Source: Albula goreensis (taxonomy: Eukaryota; Chordata; Actinopteri; Albuliformes; Albulidae). Taken from it: a DNA stretch of 64,000 nt. Position 1 is the first letter of the stretch. Each line of letters opens with the position of its first letter. Position numbers and translations under genes: made by a program. The notes under the pieces were generated by a model. It had not been told where the DNA came from. It searched no databases and saw only the letters and a list, made by a program, of their open reading frames with translations. Positions 27,770-40,800 of the stretch are shown here, one piece after another. Location: assembly GCA_022829145.1 (NCBI GenBank), contig CM040743.1, forward strand, positions 23,844,646 to 23,908,645, in the 5' to 3' direction.

Positions 27770-27865
27770 CATGTTCTAAAACTAGAATCTATGTGTCATA
27801 TCAGCTTCCTTTTAGTGATTTCCATGTTTTTAAACTAGAATGTATGTCATATCAGCTTGTTTAGG
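27770..27865. repeat. Two-copy direct repeat, about 53-bp period
   Basis: Copies at about 27770-27812 and 27823-27865 share CATGTT-TAAACTAGAAT, TATG, and TCATATCAGCTT with small gaps. This looks like a local tandem duplication that has since diverged. Confidence 0.7.
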
Positions 27866-30104
27866 TTCTGCAACCTTTGCTTAAATTGGAAGGAACAATC
27901 TACAAAAGACATTAACAAAACATTGTGATTGCAATTGCAGATTTTAAAAGCGTAATTCACAATGTGATTGAAGTATGCCCACGGTTTTAATTGCTGATTT
28001 TACATGTTTTTGACAGGGGGCTGTCCTAGCGTTTTCCCCAGAAACATTGGCCACACTGACTCATACACATAAACTTCACAAAAGACAGAGAGTTTTCCCT
28101 TTGTAGCTTCACTGCCTTCTGGCATTTCGTACAAATATCTATGCTCTTTGATCGAAGTGCATTAATATCTTTAAATGATGCAATAACCACTTTTATCAGT
28201 ATTAGACTGCTTTAAAAGCCCCGGGGAAATTTGACAGATCTTAACTGTTCCCTTAGATGATTATTGAGTGCGCTGCCGAGTAGGCCATGTCAGAACTAAT
28301 TACATTTACACAGTCATATGCCAAACACTTTTATTTGTTTAAGTGGTGCACACAAATGTTGAACTTGAAAAATTTATGAAATCAATTAAAGGTTTGTGTT
28401 TAAAGCTTCCTTCACCTGGACTATCTACTTTTCATGTTTCACACTGGTTTTGTGCAAATGACTTACCACTGTACTGTACAACTGTACAACAACTACACAG
28501 TCTGAAAACACCAGTTAATTTTTCTTAGCTCACGGAAACTCACAGGGCAGGCAGAACACTGGTAAATCTCTGTCTCCTATATTATTATGCTCAAGTGGCA
28601 AAACAGAGCATAAAACTCAACACTTTCATTATATTATTCAATTGAAATTCAGTAGTAAACTGTATCGGTAAGCAAATTAAAACTCTTGTATAAAATGTGA
28701 GATGTGGCTAATGTGTTCACTGTGATGAGGGCCTGAGGAATTCAAGCAGCTAGAATCTGGGCAATATGTCCTATCAATTCAACCAGAAAGCCTCCTCTCC
28801 AACCATGGGGCGGTGAGGGAACTCCGGGAACAGAACCCTCCGGAACTTCATGAAAAACGTGTGACCTTTGGAAGAAAAAAAAAGGAAGGGGCAGAGACTC
28901 CTGCATCCTGATTGGGCACAGCGCTCTCCTTAATCTTTGAGCCTTTCCTCATACAAAATTTATGGCGTGATTTATTCGGTTTATGAAGATAAAGGTCACC
29001 TATTCGCAAGCTTGCTGGCAGCACCTCCGCCAGTATCTGAGGTCACCTCAGGTCCTCTGTATAACAAAGCCTAAGGATTTGTAAGGAGGCCCATTTTAAA
29101 TGCTCACAATGTAGGTTCAGGGCCCTCAGAATTCAAGGCATGAAAGAGAGTTACTGAACCACGGCTGTCTTTGCACCTCATTTCAAACTGTCTAAGAAAC
29201 AGGGAAAGAGGTGGCGACAGAAGGGAATTATAGAAAACCATTATGTACACTAATTACACGTGCCAGCAAACTTTGGTTATTTTTTTTGTACTTATATTTT
29301 GCCAGCGCCCTGCAATTTTCACATCTGTAAATTTCATTCACAATTTAGATGGTGTATACATTTACTACAAACAACTCCACAAAGCCCAACATGTTTATAA
29401 TGTGTTTCAACAAACACACAGTCTTCAGATACAAAACCAATTTAAGAGCAGTGTCTCCTACAGTCAAAAGGGAAGGTACCAACGTTTTATTTCCCCCACA
29501 ATCTTTCATCTTTGTATTTTCATGCCTCTGCCAGTAGGGGGAGCTCATCAGCACTCTTGCCTTGGGAACCAGAGGCTCCGTAGAGCTGCATCCTTTTCAT
29601 TAGTCAGACAGGTGGTTCAGGGGGGTCCTCTGTCAAACTGTTCACAGTCAATATGAGACTTCCTGTTCATGTGTCAGTGGTGCTGTAACACCCAGGCCAA
29701 TCTCTCCAGAGCTCCCTCATTAAGATCGCTCCGTGCGGGAGACATCCCGATGAATAATACAATCAAGTTTGATTTTGGGGAAGGGTAAAGGAACCCCCTA
29801 CAGACAGAAACAGATTTTGGAAAATGTGCCTCTCTTTGAGGGTACAAGCAGGGGTGTCCCACTTAGACCTGAAACACATGATGTTGAGGTTGGATCATTG
29901 AGTGCCCTAATTTACTGCTTCACACTTGTTCAACCAAGTGTGTCTTTTCATACTGCCTGCTTTTTATTCATAAAATTACACATTCGTATTTATAATTTTC
30001 ATATTGCTTCTCGTCACCCCAAAGGAAATGGAACTAGGACTTCCATGGGCAAAGACCACAAAAATATAGTTAAGGACCCCGCAAATGGTTTACTTATTTT
30101 CTTT
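27866..30104. other. Gene-free stretch downstream of mrpl3
   Basis: Contains an enhancer-like block at about 28900-29080 (see findings) and a GCCAGTAGGGGGAGC motif at about 29530, typical of fish repeat edges. No exon was recognised. Confidence 0.45.
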
Positions 30105-30110
30105 TTTATT
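30105..30110 (-). terminator. Candidate mrpl3 polyadenylation signal
   Basis: TTTATT on the plus strand reads AATAAA on the minus strand. It lies about 415 bases past the mrpl3 stop codon and is the first canonical hexamer I see downstream. Hexamers are frequent in AT-rich DNA, so this needs transcript support. Confidence 0.35.
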
Positions 30111-30523
30111 AACAAACATTAGCTGGGCACACTTTGTGAATTGGGTTTCATTACCATGTACAGGCAGTTCAGTTCAAACACTGTCACAATGCCTTGAGTT
30201 TGATGTACAACATCCTCGGACACAAAATATGTTAATATCAGGGACATTACATTGTCTGAATAAATACAGTGTGTGCAATGTAAGCCTCCTATTTTATAAA
30301 TGACTGGATCAGACAAGGCCAGGATCTTTCATGAATAACTAAGAAGTTAGTTTCAGAGTGAGCTCTGAAAATCCAGTACTTCATGAGTTCTCAGCCCTCA
30401 TGACCTCCCAGGCTGGTTTATGTATTGAAAAAGTGGGTCACCATTACAACAAGAGGCCAAAGACAGGTAGAGGACGTCTATCTGTGTCACATGGTCTGGG
30501 TGCCCCAGACGTGGACAGCGTTT

Positions 30524-30672
30524 TCAGGCCAAGGTGACAGAGGGCTCCCCGAACTGGAACATGGCCTCGTCGTACAGATCTTCTGGGAGTTCCTCATCTC
30601 CATCGGCAAAGAAAGTGGGGAACGGGGTTTCTGTATCTCCCCCTGACGAGCTGGCAGGACGGTGTCTCTCAC
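30524..30672 (-). CDS. mrpl3: mrpl3 coding exon 10 (terminal, apparent frameshift)
   Basis: The acceptor CTCCCCCACAG precedes GTGAGAGACACC. The frame entering from exon 9 reads [16 protein letters not shown], matching the L3m C-terminal region. After 30623-30624 homology continues one base out of frame as [20 protein letters not shown] and ends EPSVTLA with TGA at 30526-30524. As written, the entering frame instead runs on with no homology to a stop near 30487. One missing base next to C4/G4 runs explains this. An AG five bases into the exon would, if used as acceptor, put the C-terminal block in frame. Confidence 0.93.
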
Positions 30673-33600
30673 CTGTGGGGGAGCAGCGACATTACCCCAA
30701 CATCCAACTGCACAGTGAACTTAAACACATCAACTGGTCATTTTTGTGAAACACTACAGCACAAGAAACCTGCATCTAATGCAATCAGTCAGGCCACACT
30801 GGATGGCTATTCACAGGTGGCTTTTCTCTGAGCGTCAGTGAGACCCTGTCTATTCAGTTAAATGACAATGTGGTCACTGTTCTTTACTTTAAATGTCAAA
30901 TCAAGGTCAATTTCACCCCCAGTACACTTAATTTGTAAAGTTTAAAATGTGTGTGTACTATGGGGCCATTCAATGAAAAAAACAGTGGTCATAGATGTAA
31001 ATGAGAGCCTTTTTCCATCTCAAAATTTGACTCAGACAAAAATATATAAACTATTAGCAAAGCAAAGCAAGTAATATCTTTTCAAAGTAGGTTGGAGGGG
31101 AATAAAAGAATCCTTTTTTCATTATTAAAGGAATCCTATCACTTTTATGGTATTAATAATAACAAAAATTTGCAATAACATTAAAATGAGCAAAAATAAA
31201 ACATTGATCCACTGAACAGAAGGCTACTGGTGCCTCACACGAACACATAATTATCATGGATGTGTGTCTGGTTTCTCAACTTCAAAACAGCCGTCAAATC
31301 CATATGAAAGGGGAAATAAAATGAATTAGCATTTATTAAATGTAACACAATCGGCATTCTGATACGTCCTTTAATCTCCTGTGTTTAATCCCTGTCTGTA
31401 TCTGTTCTTCATTTGAGAAAGAGGGATCACAATAATCCATTAGCGCTTAACAGCACAACGCTGTCATGCGCCCTCTCCGCGGAGCAAAAACCGGGGGAGA
31501 AACGTATAATCAACCGCCTCCTCTTAGACGTGGTTTCCACAGGTTACCGAGAAGGGTAGCCAGCACAGTGTCGTATAGTGAACAGAAGGCAAGGAACACT
31601 GGGAGGTAGGCTCGCTGAGTGGGGATTATGAACTGGAGAGAAGATGGAGAAAAGTTCACTGCATTTCCATGTTTCCTAATTCCCACCTGCCGTGTGAAGT
31701 GGCAGTCTTTGGCAGGATGTGCAGGTGCTTATCTGAAGAATCGGTCCTACTGGTTTGTTAAAGATCAAACACAATTCTCTGTGATCCCGATAATGCATAG
31801 CACATTTGTAGTGTAGCTTTACAGACTGAAGCCTGGCCTTAGTCTCTTCTGAATCTTATTCACACAATGGTCTTCAAGTCTGCTCGAATATTTTAAATGA
31901 ATATCCACAGAAGTTCAGCTTGCCTGGTTCAGTTGGATGGGGCATTTGATGGTGTGAGATCAATATCCAGTGTTTTGACTGGCTCTGTTTCATTACGGCA
32001 CTGTTGCATAAGAAAAACTCCTTATCTAAATTATTATAACAGTGTTTTTTTTTTTTTTTTCAACTGACAATAAGCATAACCTATGTGCTTCCTGAGCCAG
32101 GAAAAATGCCTGAATCAGTTGCACCGAACATAATACAGACTTTATCCAGCTAGCTCTCTAGTACAAAGTCTAGGTAATGTCCGGTTGACCCGATGTGTGA
32201 ATAGAGCAGGTAATTTTCCAGAGAATTCGCAATGAGCAAGTGGGCATGTTAATGACATTTCTATCATGAGACTGGCACGAAACCGGAAGAACACAAGCAT
32301 CCAAGGGTAGCCGCTTCACACTCTTTTCTGCTTGCCTGTATATTGCCTTCCACTCTTTCATTAATATTGCTGATACGTCCAAATACATACCAAATACAGA
32401 TATCAACACAAAAACAATCATCATTATGAATGAGTTGGCAGACTCATCTGCCGCCTTTGATGTGCTATCAACAATACACTGCAATATCTGCAGCGTACTT
32501 TGTGAGTTATGTCTTGCCTCCTGCACGCTCTACGCAGGCGCCACCCCTCGCCTAAACCAACCTGATTATTTCCGGTAGGTGTGAACGCATCTGACACGGA
32601 AAATCTCCGGCTCTGTGCTACATGTGTGAAAGGGCAACTCTGTTCATATGTGAAAAGAGCTATAAACACTCCACTATACCAAATGAGACCAAGCGAATGA
32701 GACCAAGCATTCACACCAGAGCTACTTGAAATGGAAATGACAGACAGACCCAAAAGGTGTCTAATTAGTACAGGAAGAGTGACACCGATCAGTGACAGAA
32801 GATTTACACTGCCTGTCCTTTTCCACAGCTTTACAGTCCCATAGGGTTTTTGATACAAACTGGAAAGAGTTGTATCAAATGCTGTTGCTTTAAGTTATAT
32901 CAGTGTCTAACTTGGATGAGGATGGGTGTCACTAATAAGCCTGAACTAAGCAGTAGCAAAGCCCTCTTGCTGGTAAGGTGTGATCGAACAATGGTCTGGC
33001 TTTTGTTTAGGGGCTATTACTTCTTTAACTAAAATACTCTAAACTCCCAAATATTCAATTCAGTCAATTATTGATATAGACCACAGAGAAACAAAAGAAG
33101 CCGGGCAAGTAACATTGACAAATTGTTTGCAGACAGTCTGCAGAGTCTCAAAAGTGAATGGAGGCAAACTACTTTTCTTCCATTAAAGTCAAACAACATT
33201 TGACAGACTTCCTGAAATGCGCACAGCTGTAAGTAAAGTTTTTCAATTTCTCCGGCAACAGAAGCAGAGACCAAAGGATGGTATTCTAACCCCTGAAATA
33301 AACATTGCGATCTCAGCATGGTCCTGACTCAGGCCTTGAACGACTTCTTACAGACACGGCGACGATCATCCCCGGTTTGCTGGGCTGTAACGGTATCCGC
33401 ACGCACGAGTGCTGCTTCTCCCATCATTCCCCACCGATGCTGGGTGATGATGCGTAAGGCAAAGTCCTTCAAAAGCGCTGAGGCAGGCATAAAACTCTGA
33501 GCCGCAGCGATCTAAATCGAGATGCTGAACAGCGTGAAACGCAAAGCATGTTTATCTAATTACCAGGTGAGGAGGAAGCTTTTCGTACTGATATATGAGG

Positions 33601-36600
33601 GTAATAAAATACAGATTCACAACACGACCCATCCTCCACCAAATATGTGCATAAATAAATAAATAAATAAATAAATAAAGTAATGATTTTGTGCCACTTG
33701 TGCTGTCTTGAAGGCATTCTACTGGATTTTGTTGTAGGATTTAAGGTCTAGGAACTGCTTTAAGGGAGTCAGAAATAGAGGAACTGTAACTGGGAAACAC
33801 AGGCCTACAAAGTAAATCTGTTATGGCCTCACTACACGCCAGTGGAAGGCTAACTTTTGTTACCTCATCAACGTCTGCCCGAAGCAGTTACATTTACACT
33901 TGTCTAGTAAACGGCTAGTTTACTGATATGCTTCCATCTATGTGTACTGCTTGATTCCATTTATAAATCTATAAATTATAAACGTGTACTCTGCAAGCTA
34001 GACTTCCTATTTCATGCCAAACCCTCTCTGCCATCTATGTCCTAGCCCATCAATGATCAGTAAATACGTACTGACACATTATTACATCTTATATATGCAG
34101 GAGGATGCTCTGTTACAGTAAGTGCCCTGTAAAATATGGCTCAACAGGTGTTGCGGGATGAATGCTGGGATAAGTAGTGGTAAAAATAAATATAAATCCA
34201 TAGAGGTTATGCTTATTGTCAGTAGTAAGTGGGCTTCTGTGATATGATGTCTCATTTAAGTCAAGGTACCAAAGGTTAGGTATGGTCAAACATGCTCCCA
34301 GTGCTTTGGGTCAGTAGATGTTGAATAAACCTGTCAGGGTACAGCCTGGAAGTTGATGGATGTCACAGGGTCAGAACGGTTGGGACCCCTGTTTCGAATA
34401 TGAGGTGTACAGTGTAATCGCTGCTAATCATTTATAAATCTCTGCCATGTTGACATGTTGTCCCGCACCATATTAATCACCTGAGCCAGGAAAAAGTCAG
34501 ACCTGATCGACAGAGACAGCAGCTCCGCCATTAATGTCATTTAGATTTTAATTCAGTCTCACACCCTCCAGTCTGATGCTAACGGCTCGATATTTACCCA
34601 CAGGGTGTTTGAACTTTGAATGTAAAGTGCTGAGGAAGGTGATCAATGCGGCCGGAATGATTATTAATGCGCGCTGGCAAGGTGACCTGCTCTGCCGCTC
34701 TGGGCTTTGCGAAGCTGTTCCACGTCTCCTGATGGGGGCCCCCCAGAGTTTTGCTCTGTAGTGCTTTGGTGTGCTGAAACTGAATACGCCCACAAAAATG
34801 ATTTTGATGGACCGTGTGGTATGAGGCGAGGTGAAGTCTTACCTTGACTAAGCAGCTCCTGGTTCCAGGGACAGACCCATTCACATAGATGATGTTATGT
34901 TTGGTATTGACTCTCCAGACCTGGAGGGATATACAAAATGAAACTTTCGAGCTATGAGCCATTTTATAGCTTGCACAGTTCTACATAGCTTATTTTAATC
35001 CCTTTATAAACTCAAACTCACAATGCTGCTTATACTCTTTTGATAGGGCTGTGACAGAGAACCCTTAGGACAGATGACATTTACATAATCTATGCCAATG
35101 TTGCGCTGTGTATTTCCCTTTACCTTCAAGCCATGGGTGGTATCATAAACATTTCCCATCCGCCCTGGCATCTTCTTTCCCTTGACGACCTTGGCTGGAT
35201 CCTATGACAAAAAACCAGCTCTACATTAGCTCAATAACAAAATACATACTGTACACAGACATACAGAATACACACCTAAACATGCATCATACCCCAGACA
35301 TGCAGGGTGTGTCTGGGGTATGTGCCTGACATTTATCATTACCTTAAATGATTAATAAGACTCAAAGACAGATAAAACTCTCTTGCATTATTCACGTTGG
35401 GGATGTGAGAGGGAGCATAAATCTCAAATACATAACAGTAAGAAAATCTTATTTGTAAAGATCATTTCCTATAGTGCATCCACTAAACATGAGAGCGGTC
35501 TAGTAATCGCATTAAAAAGGCATTGGTTTAAAGGAAACTGAGATACAATCACGCGGGTACAGTTGTCAGTAATAGATAATGTATGCTGAATATGCATTTC
35601 CGCTGTTTGGGCCCACAAGGCAGTGGAGATAATGCACTGATTTCTCTCAGTGTTGCTGCAGGTAAGTCCATTTCTTTGATTCATCTGGAACTATGATTTA
35701 ACAGTGTTGCCTGCCTGTTGAATGTATATACATGTTAATTACTGATCATATTTTTTGGCAGCATGATTACAAGTATCATGAAGGGAGGAGGACATGGGAC
35801 TGGAAACCAGCTCCTCAGCTAAATGAAGAAGGGTTTCTGCCTCTACAGTTCCTGATTCTATCACTGCCTTTACTGCAGCACAAGTGCTCTAATTTGACTT
35901 TTCTTTATGAACATACAAGAAGGGTGCAGACAACATTAACTGAGCATAATTAATTTCTTTAGATAAAGGGAGCACTTGCATCCTCTTCCATGTGCACACA
36001 CCTCACCCACAATGCACTGGCAGTCAAAAGTGTGGTTTCCTCTAATATAACGGGTCTCATGACATTATGTCTGCCATTTACTGTCAATTACTGAATAATG
36101 AGAACCAGAGACACAAATACAGCTGAAAAATAATATGAATACCACATGAAAAAGGACTTGCGTTTCAAGCAATTAATTCACATTGGAAAAGAGGCCCATA
36201 CATAGGTTTCACAATAATTCTTCTCCATTTACCACATTATTTCAACGTAATTCAACGTAATTCAATCTGTCAAGTTCAAAGGAATGTAGAGTGCAGAATA
36301 TATTTCCGTCTGCTTCATTACAAAAAAACCTGGAGGCTTTCTATCGCAGTAGAAGCTGTTTGAAACTTATTCAACATCATTGTAAGGAGGACTGAAACAG
36401 TTCTTCAGGCACAGGATGGCCCATCTCCTAATTAATTAATACAAATTCAGACACTGTTTGAAATTTCCAGTATTTTTTCTGCAGAATGTAACTGAATTAG
36501 TGGAGGCCAGTGAGCTACAGGCAGGGGAGGAACAAACTTTACCTTTAAACCTATCAACACTATGAATCTGTTCCCATTTATCCTCCTTGATTAACAACAA

Positions 36601-37846
36601 AAAACAGTGAAGTTTGTTTCTTCCCTATTGCCAGCTCACCAGCTGCCGCTGAATTAAATTAACCTTTTAGCTATTCATTTAGACACTTTGGAAGTTACGG
36701 TCAGAGGATGTCGGCTCTGAATTGGCCTGCAGTCAACCTGGAAAAGAAGCTCTTCTCCAAAACCACAAGCTCCTTAAATGAACTTCTACTTCTCCCTACT
36801 TTCAACTTCAGCTGTGGTTTTAATATGCAGGTGCTAAAGGTTAAACAACCACTGAAGAGTAACTGGGTACCTAAATGAAATGGACATGGAAATGACAGCT
36901 CCATTAATGCTGAATGAGTGAAGAGCTGGTGTCTAATCACCAGGCTATTTGGAATTCATCCCCTCACTTATTTAGAATGCAGGACAGGGAGGCGAGGAGA
37001 TCTCAGGTGCATGATGTATTGCAGTATTCAGCGAGGGTATCTTAAATATCTTAAGTGATGACTGATAAGGTCTTGATAAGCAATGTTCCTTAAAGTAGTA
37101 CTAAAAGCTCAAAACAGCAGCCGATAGAGACAAGTCTGTGCGTGCGTGTGCACACGTGCGCATGTGTCCAGTTTAGTCCGTTTGTATGCTTCTGTGGTCA
37201 CATGTTGTCGAGATGTACGGTGATAAATTGAAGAGCCATTTCAGCACATTTTCAGCTCGCTCAGCTCCGGCGTTCTCGTAGGTGACTCTGAGTCAGATGA
37301 CTCGCTGCCCTCTACCCTCATACGGTGTACTCACCCCTCCTGCACCTATGGCCCCTGGCCTTCTGTGGGTCTTGGTCTGCCCATGGGACGCAGGCTGCCC
37401 TTTGAATCCATATCTCTTCATGACCCCTTGGAAGCCTTTTCCGATTCTGGGAGGAAAAAAAAACAGGGAAAGGAGTCCGTGTTAGTAGCAATGCTTGGAG
37501 ACCATTAATCAAACAAATGCGCACTACATAGTGTTTTTCCATAACTCGTAAATGAGACTGATGGCATGAATGAGGCTGCGTGTTATTAATGGCGCTCAGA
37601 ATGCCTGGAACAATAGGGGGAACAGTGCCAGTGAAGAGCAAACAATCCTAAAGTCTGCACATTAGTGCAGAGTACAAAAAAAGATCTTTTTTAATGAGAA
37701 ATGATGAATTTGGCTCAAGAGACATAAATCTTTGTCTTGTCGAGTCCTCCAGTGACAAAAGATGGGGGTGAATGCATCCCTTTCCACAAAACTATTCTTC
37801 ATACTGTTTCCAAATGGAAACAGAGGGAGAAAGACAAAGATAGCAC

Positions 37847-37883
<37 letters not shown>

Positions 37884-40800
37884 CAGTGGGATTTGAATGG
37901 ACCACTCTTGCACACAGAGCAGTTTGACAGTGAGTGAAGCTGTGAAACTCAGGAGAGCTGCGCAGCTGATACTGTTACTAAAATAAGTACAGAGAGAACC
38001 AGGAAGAACCACAGAAAAAGACTATTATGCTCTAAAGCCCTACCAGTTAGCCCTTGCCCTGTGATAAGAAACAGGGTTTATTCATAACTCTTGAGCACAA
38101 GTAATGATCTGATAGCATACACTCATGAGAGCAACATTGAAGGGTGGAATGCAAGCAGATTTTTTTCCTCAGGCCGGTCACATAGGGCTGCCTGCAGGGT
38201 ATCCTAAGCTCCCAAGAGCAGACTGTCTTCTGAATACAAATAATGCTGTGGCAATTCGTTAAATAATCCACGTTTGTCGTCATGTTTTCTTATGTTTGTA
38301 TACAAGCCGGTCTCCGTTCCACCTCTCCTTTTTTGTGATGTTCCTCCTCTTTTCAGCGAGTTGGTGACTCATTCAGAAGCGTGTTTTGCTTGACCTTCTG
38401 CTATGGGAGTGTCCCGAAAAAAAAAAAAAACTAACAAAAAAAACAGAAAGGTGGAGGTATTCATTCTCTAACAAGCCAAGTAGCGGGAGTTTGGCAAGGT
38501 GACCTTCAGCTCCGAGGGCCCTTGAGTTGTGAGCATACCTAAACAATTTGACAGAAAAGCTGCGGCTGCACAAGGTATGAGCCGGGGAGGCTGGGAAACG
38601 CAAAGTCGATTCTTTTTTGATTCTTTCATCAGCACTCTGGGTCTATGGATCCGAAAGGGTATACTTTTCTTTTCAACCTTGGAAAATAACACAGGAGAGC
38701 CACAGTTTGGCTTCTGTACCTGATTATGTTTTTTGAGGATCCTTTAGAGGAAGCTATGTGGCAGTACAGCTCCCACTTCACTTGCCTTAATAAAAAGACA
38801 GCTCAGCTAGTTTAAGAGCCTGCTGACTTAAACAGAAGACAGCACTGAGGCGTATCCCTGTGCTTTGGTGTGACTACTGTTGAAGAAACATCAAAGAGGA
38901 CGAAACTGGAAAGGCCATGTTGCTTGGAGGAAACCTGCTTCAATCATTTATGCACATATAATAACTCGCACCCAGTAGAGAAAAAGAGACTTAATTATTT
39001 TTTCATTATTTTAACCTTGTTGAAGACAGAGACGAAAAAAAGAGGATAAACATGCGTCAGCACAGCAGCCATCTTACCATGGCAACTTCGTCTGTCACCC
39101 AATTAAACAAATGAAACAATGTATCAAACAAATAAATTGTCTGAATTAAATAATTAAATAAAGGATAATAGGTCTCACAGGTCTTTTTATAATGAGCTTG
39201 GAGATTCTGTATTTGTGTTTATTGCTTCCCAGCCAAGTGAACAAAAGTAAATACCTTTAAGCAGATATTGTAGTTTTCAGATACTTAACTAACTAACCGG
39301 TTAGAAGAAGTAAAATCTTAACCTTCACCTGACTCCCCTTTACCTTTTCCCTCTGTTGTGTAATTTTTTACAAAATGAAGCAAATGTGGGGTGTGCAGGA
39401 AATGGATACAGAAACATGTTCACAGATAATGTAAATTACAAATATACAAACTAGTAAAACTGTGTTATTTGCTATTTTGCCACCTTACTAGTTCCTTGTT
39501 AGCCCTACTAAAGGTAGGAGTAATGCCTCTGTCTCACTAATATTAACCAGATCCCCAATCTTGTTCGAAGTGCCTTCCCCCTTCAATATGGAAGCAAGCT
39601 GAGATAGAGAGAGAAAAAATATTTATATGTTCTTAGGAAGGTAGGTTCATGACAGTTTTTTTACTGCTATGTATCCTTAATTCACACAAATACACACACT
39701 CAAAAACACATTTTCACATGCCCACAAGCACACACGTACACACACTGAAAAGGAAACACACTTCTGACACAATGAGAAAAGCATTAAAGCACACAAATGT
39801 ATTCCACCCTACACTAACACGGCTTCAATACCTCCGCTGGTTCTCAAACAAAGCAAGTAAAACAACTGAGATGGCAGGAAGTGATGCTCCTCTCAGTGAA
39901 AAGCCAATTCACAGAATTCCCATGAGGTGACATTACCGAATTTAACTGCCTCTTTGCCACAGCGCGAGCACGCAGCACAAGTTACAATCAGATTTGACCA
40001 GGAAATGAACTGAAGGCATGAATTTGACTATGGGTGTGAAAGAAACCTCTGGGACTGAGAGCCATTTTCAAAACGACTGAAGGTGAGAAGGAATAAGACG
40101 TAACGCCTCATATTAATGGTACAGGAGAACCCAAGTGGGATTTTGCACAGGTGTGAATGTAGGAAATATGCCTGCTTTCTGTTCTTGGTTAAGAAGGTAG
40201 ATATTCCCTGTACATAACAAGAGGATGCGAATCCATAAACACACTTCAAGGTCTTGAATTTTTAGCTACAAATGCATGGTAGACATTTTTTTTTACGTTC
40301 AAACACTTTCAAAACTGCAAGTTGCAGCAAGCTTTCTGCAACGAGCCAACAGAGATTTAAAGAGTTTAAATTTCATTATATAGATATATACATATAATTT
40401 TTTGTTTGTTTGTTCCAATAAGTTTTAATATTTCTGCTGTATTATGAAACTGCTGTTGGCATGGTAAGCTTTTACCAGTCCTAAAGGCAACACTTAAATA
40501 AAATCTTAATTATGCATAACTAGGGAACTGCAGTTTCTCATCTTATGTTAGGGCTATTTATTCAAACATTTCTTTCCTTTAGTCCTGCAAGTAAAACCTC
40601 CCTTTGGCACAAAACAATTTAGGGTTTAATACTAGGCAAAGCATGTGTAAATACTACCTTACACTTTTATTTAATTCTCACTCAAGCATTCTGACTGCAT
40701 GTTTACTGTCCTGTGGAAGCTACATGGCATTATAACAGTAATAATGAAAAAGTAAATACCAGGCCATATACTTCAGAAATGACAAAAGTACTGAGATATA

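Larger units (their letters stand above)
30673..34842 (-). other. mrpl3: mrpl3 intron 9
   Basis: This is a large intron of about 4.2 kb between exons 9 and 10 (donor GTAAGAC). It contains a poly-T run (about 32046-32060), a probable MITE relic (32165-32760), an (ATAA)n array, and a GC-rich block around 31440-31600. Open frames at 32170-32858 and 33068-33500 have no recognised domain. No nested gene or snoRNA was identified. Confidence 0.85.

Noticed and set aside
32170-32858. Minus-strand frames of 118 and 144 codons in mrpl3 intron 9
   Set aside because: They lie in a MITE-like relic and show no protein domain.
33068-33500. Possible nested gene in mrpl3 intron 9
   Set aside because: Open frames on both strands are short and unrelated to any family I know; no splice structure emerged.
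34921-35123. H/ACA snoRNA such as the one reported in human MRPL3
   Set aside because: An H-box-like word was seen but no pair of hairpins with an ACA end, so I do not call it.
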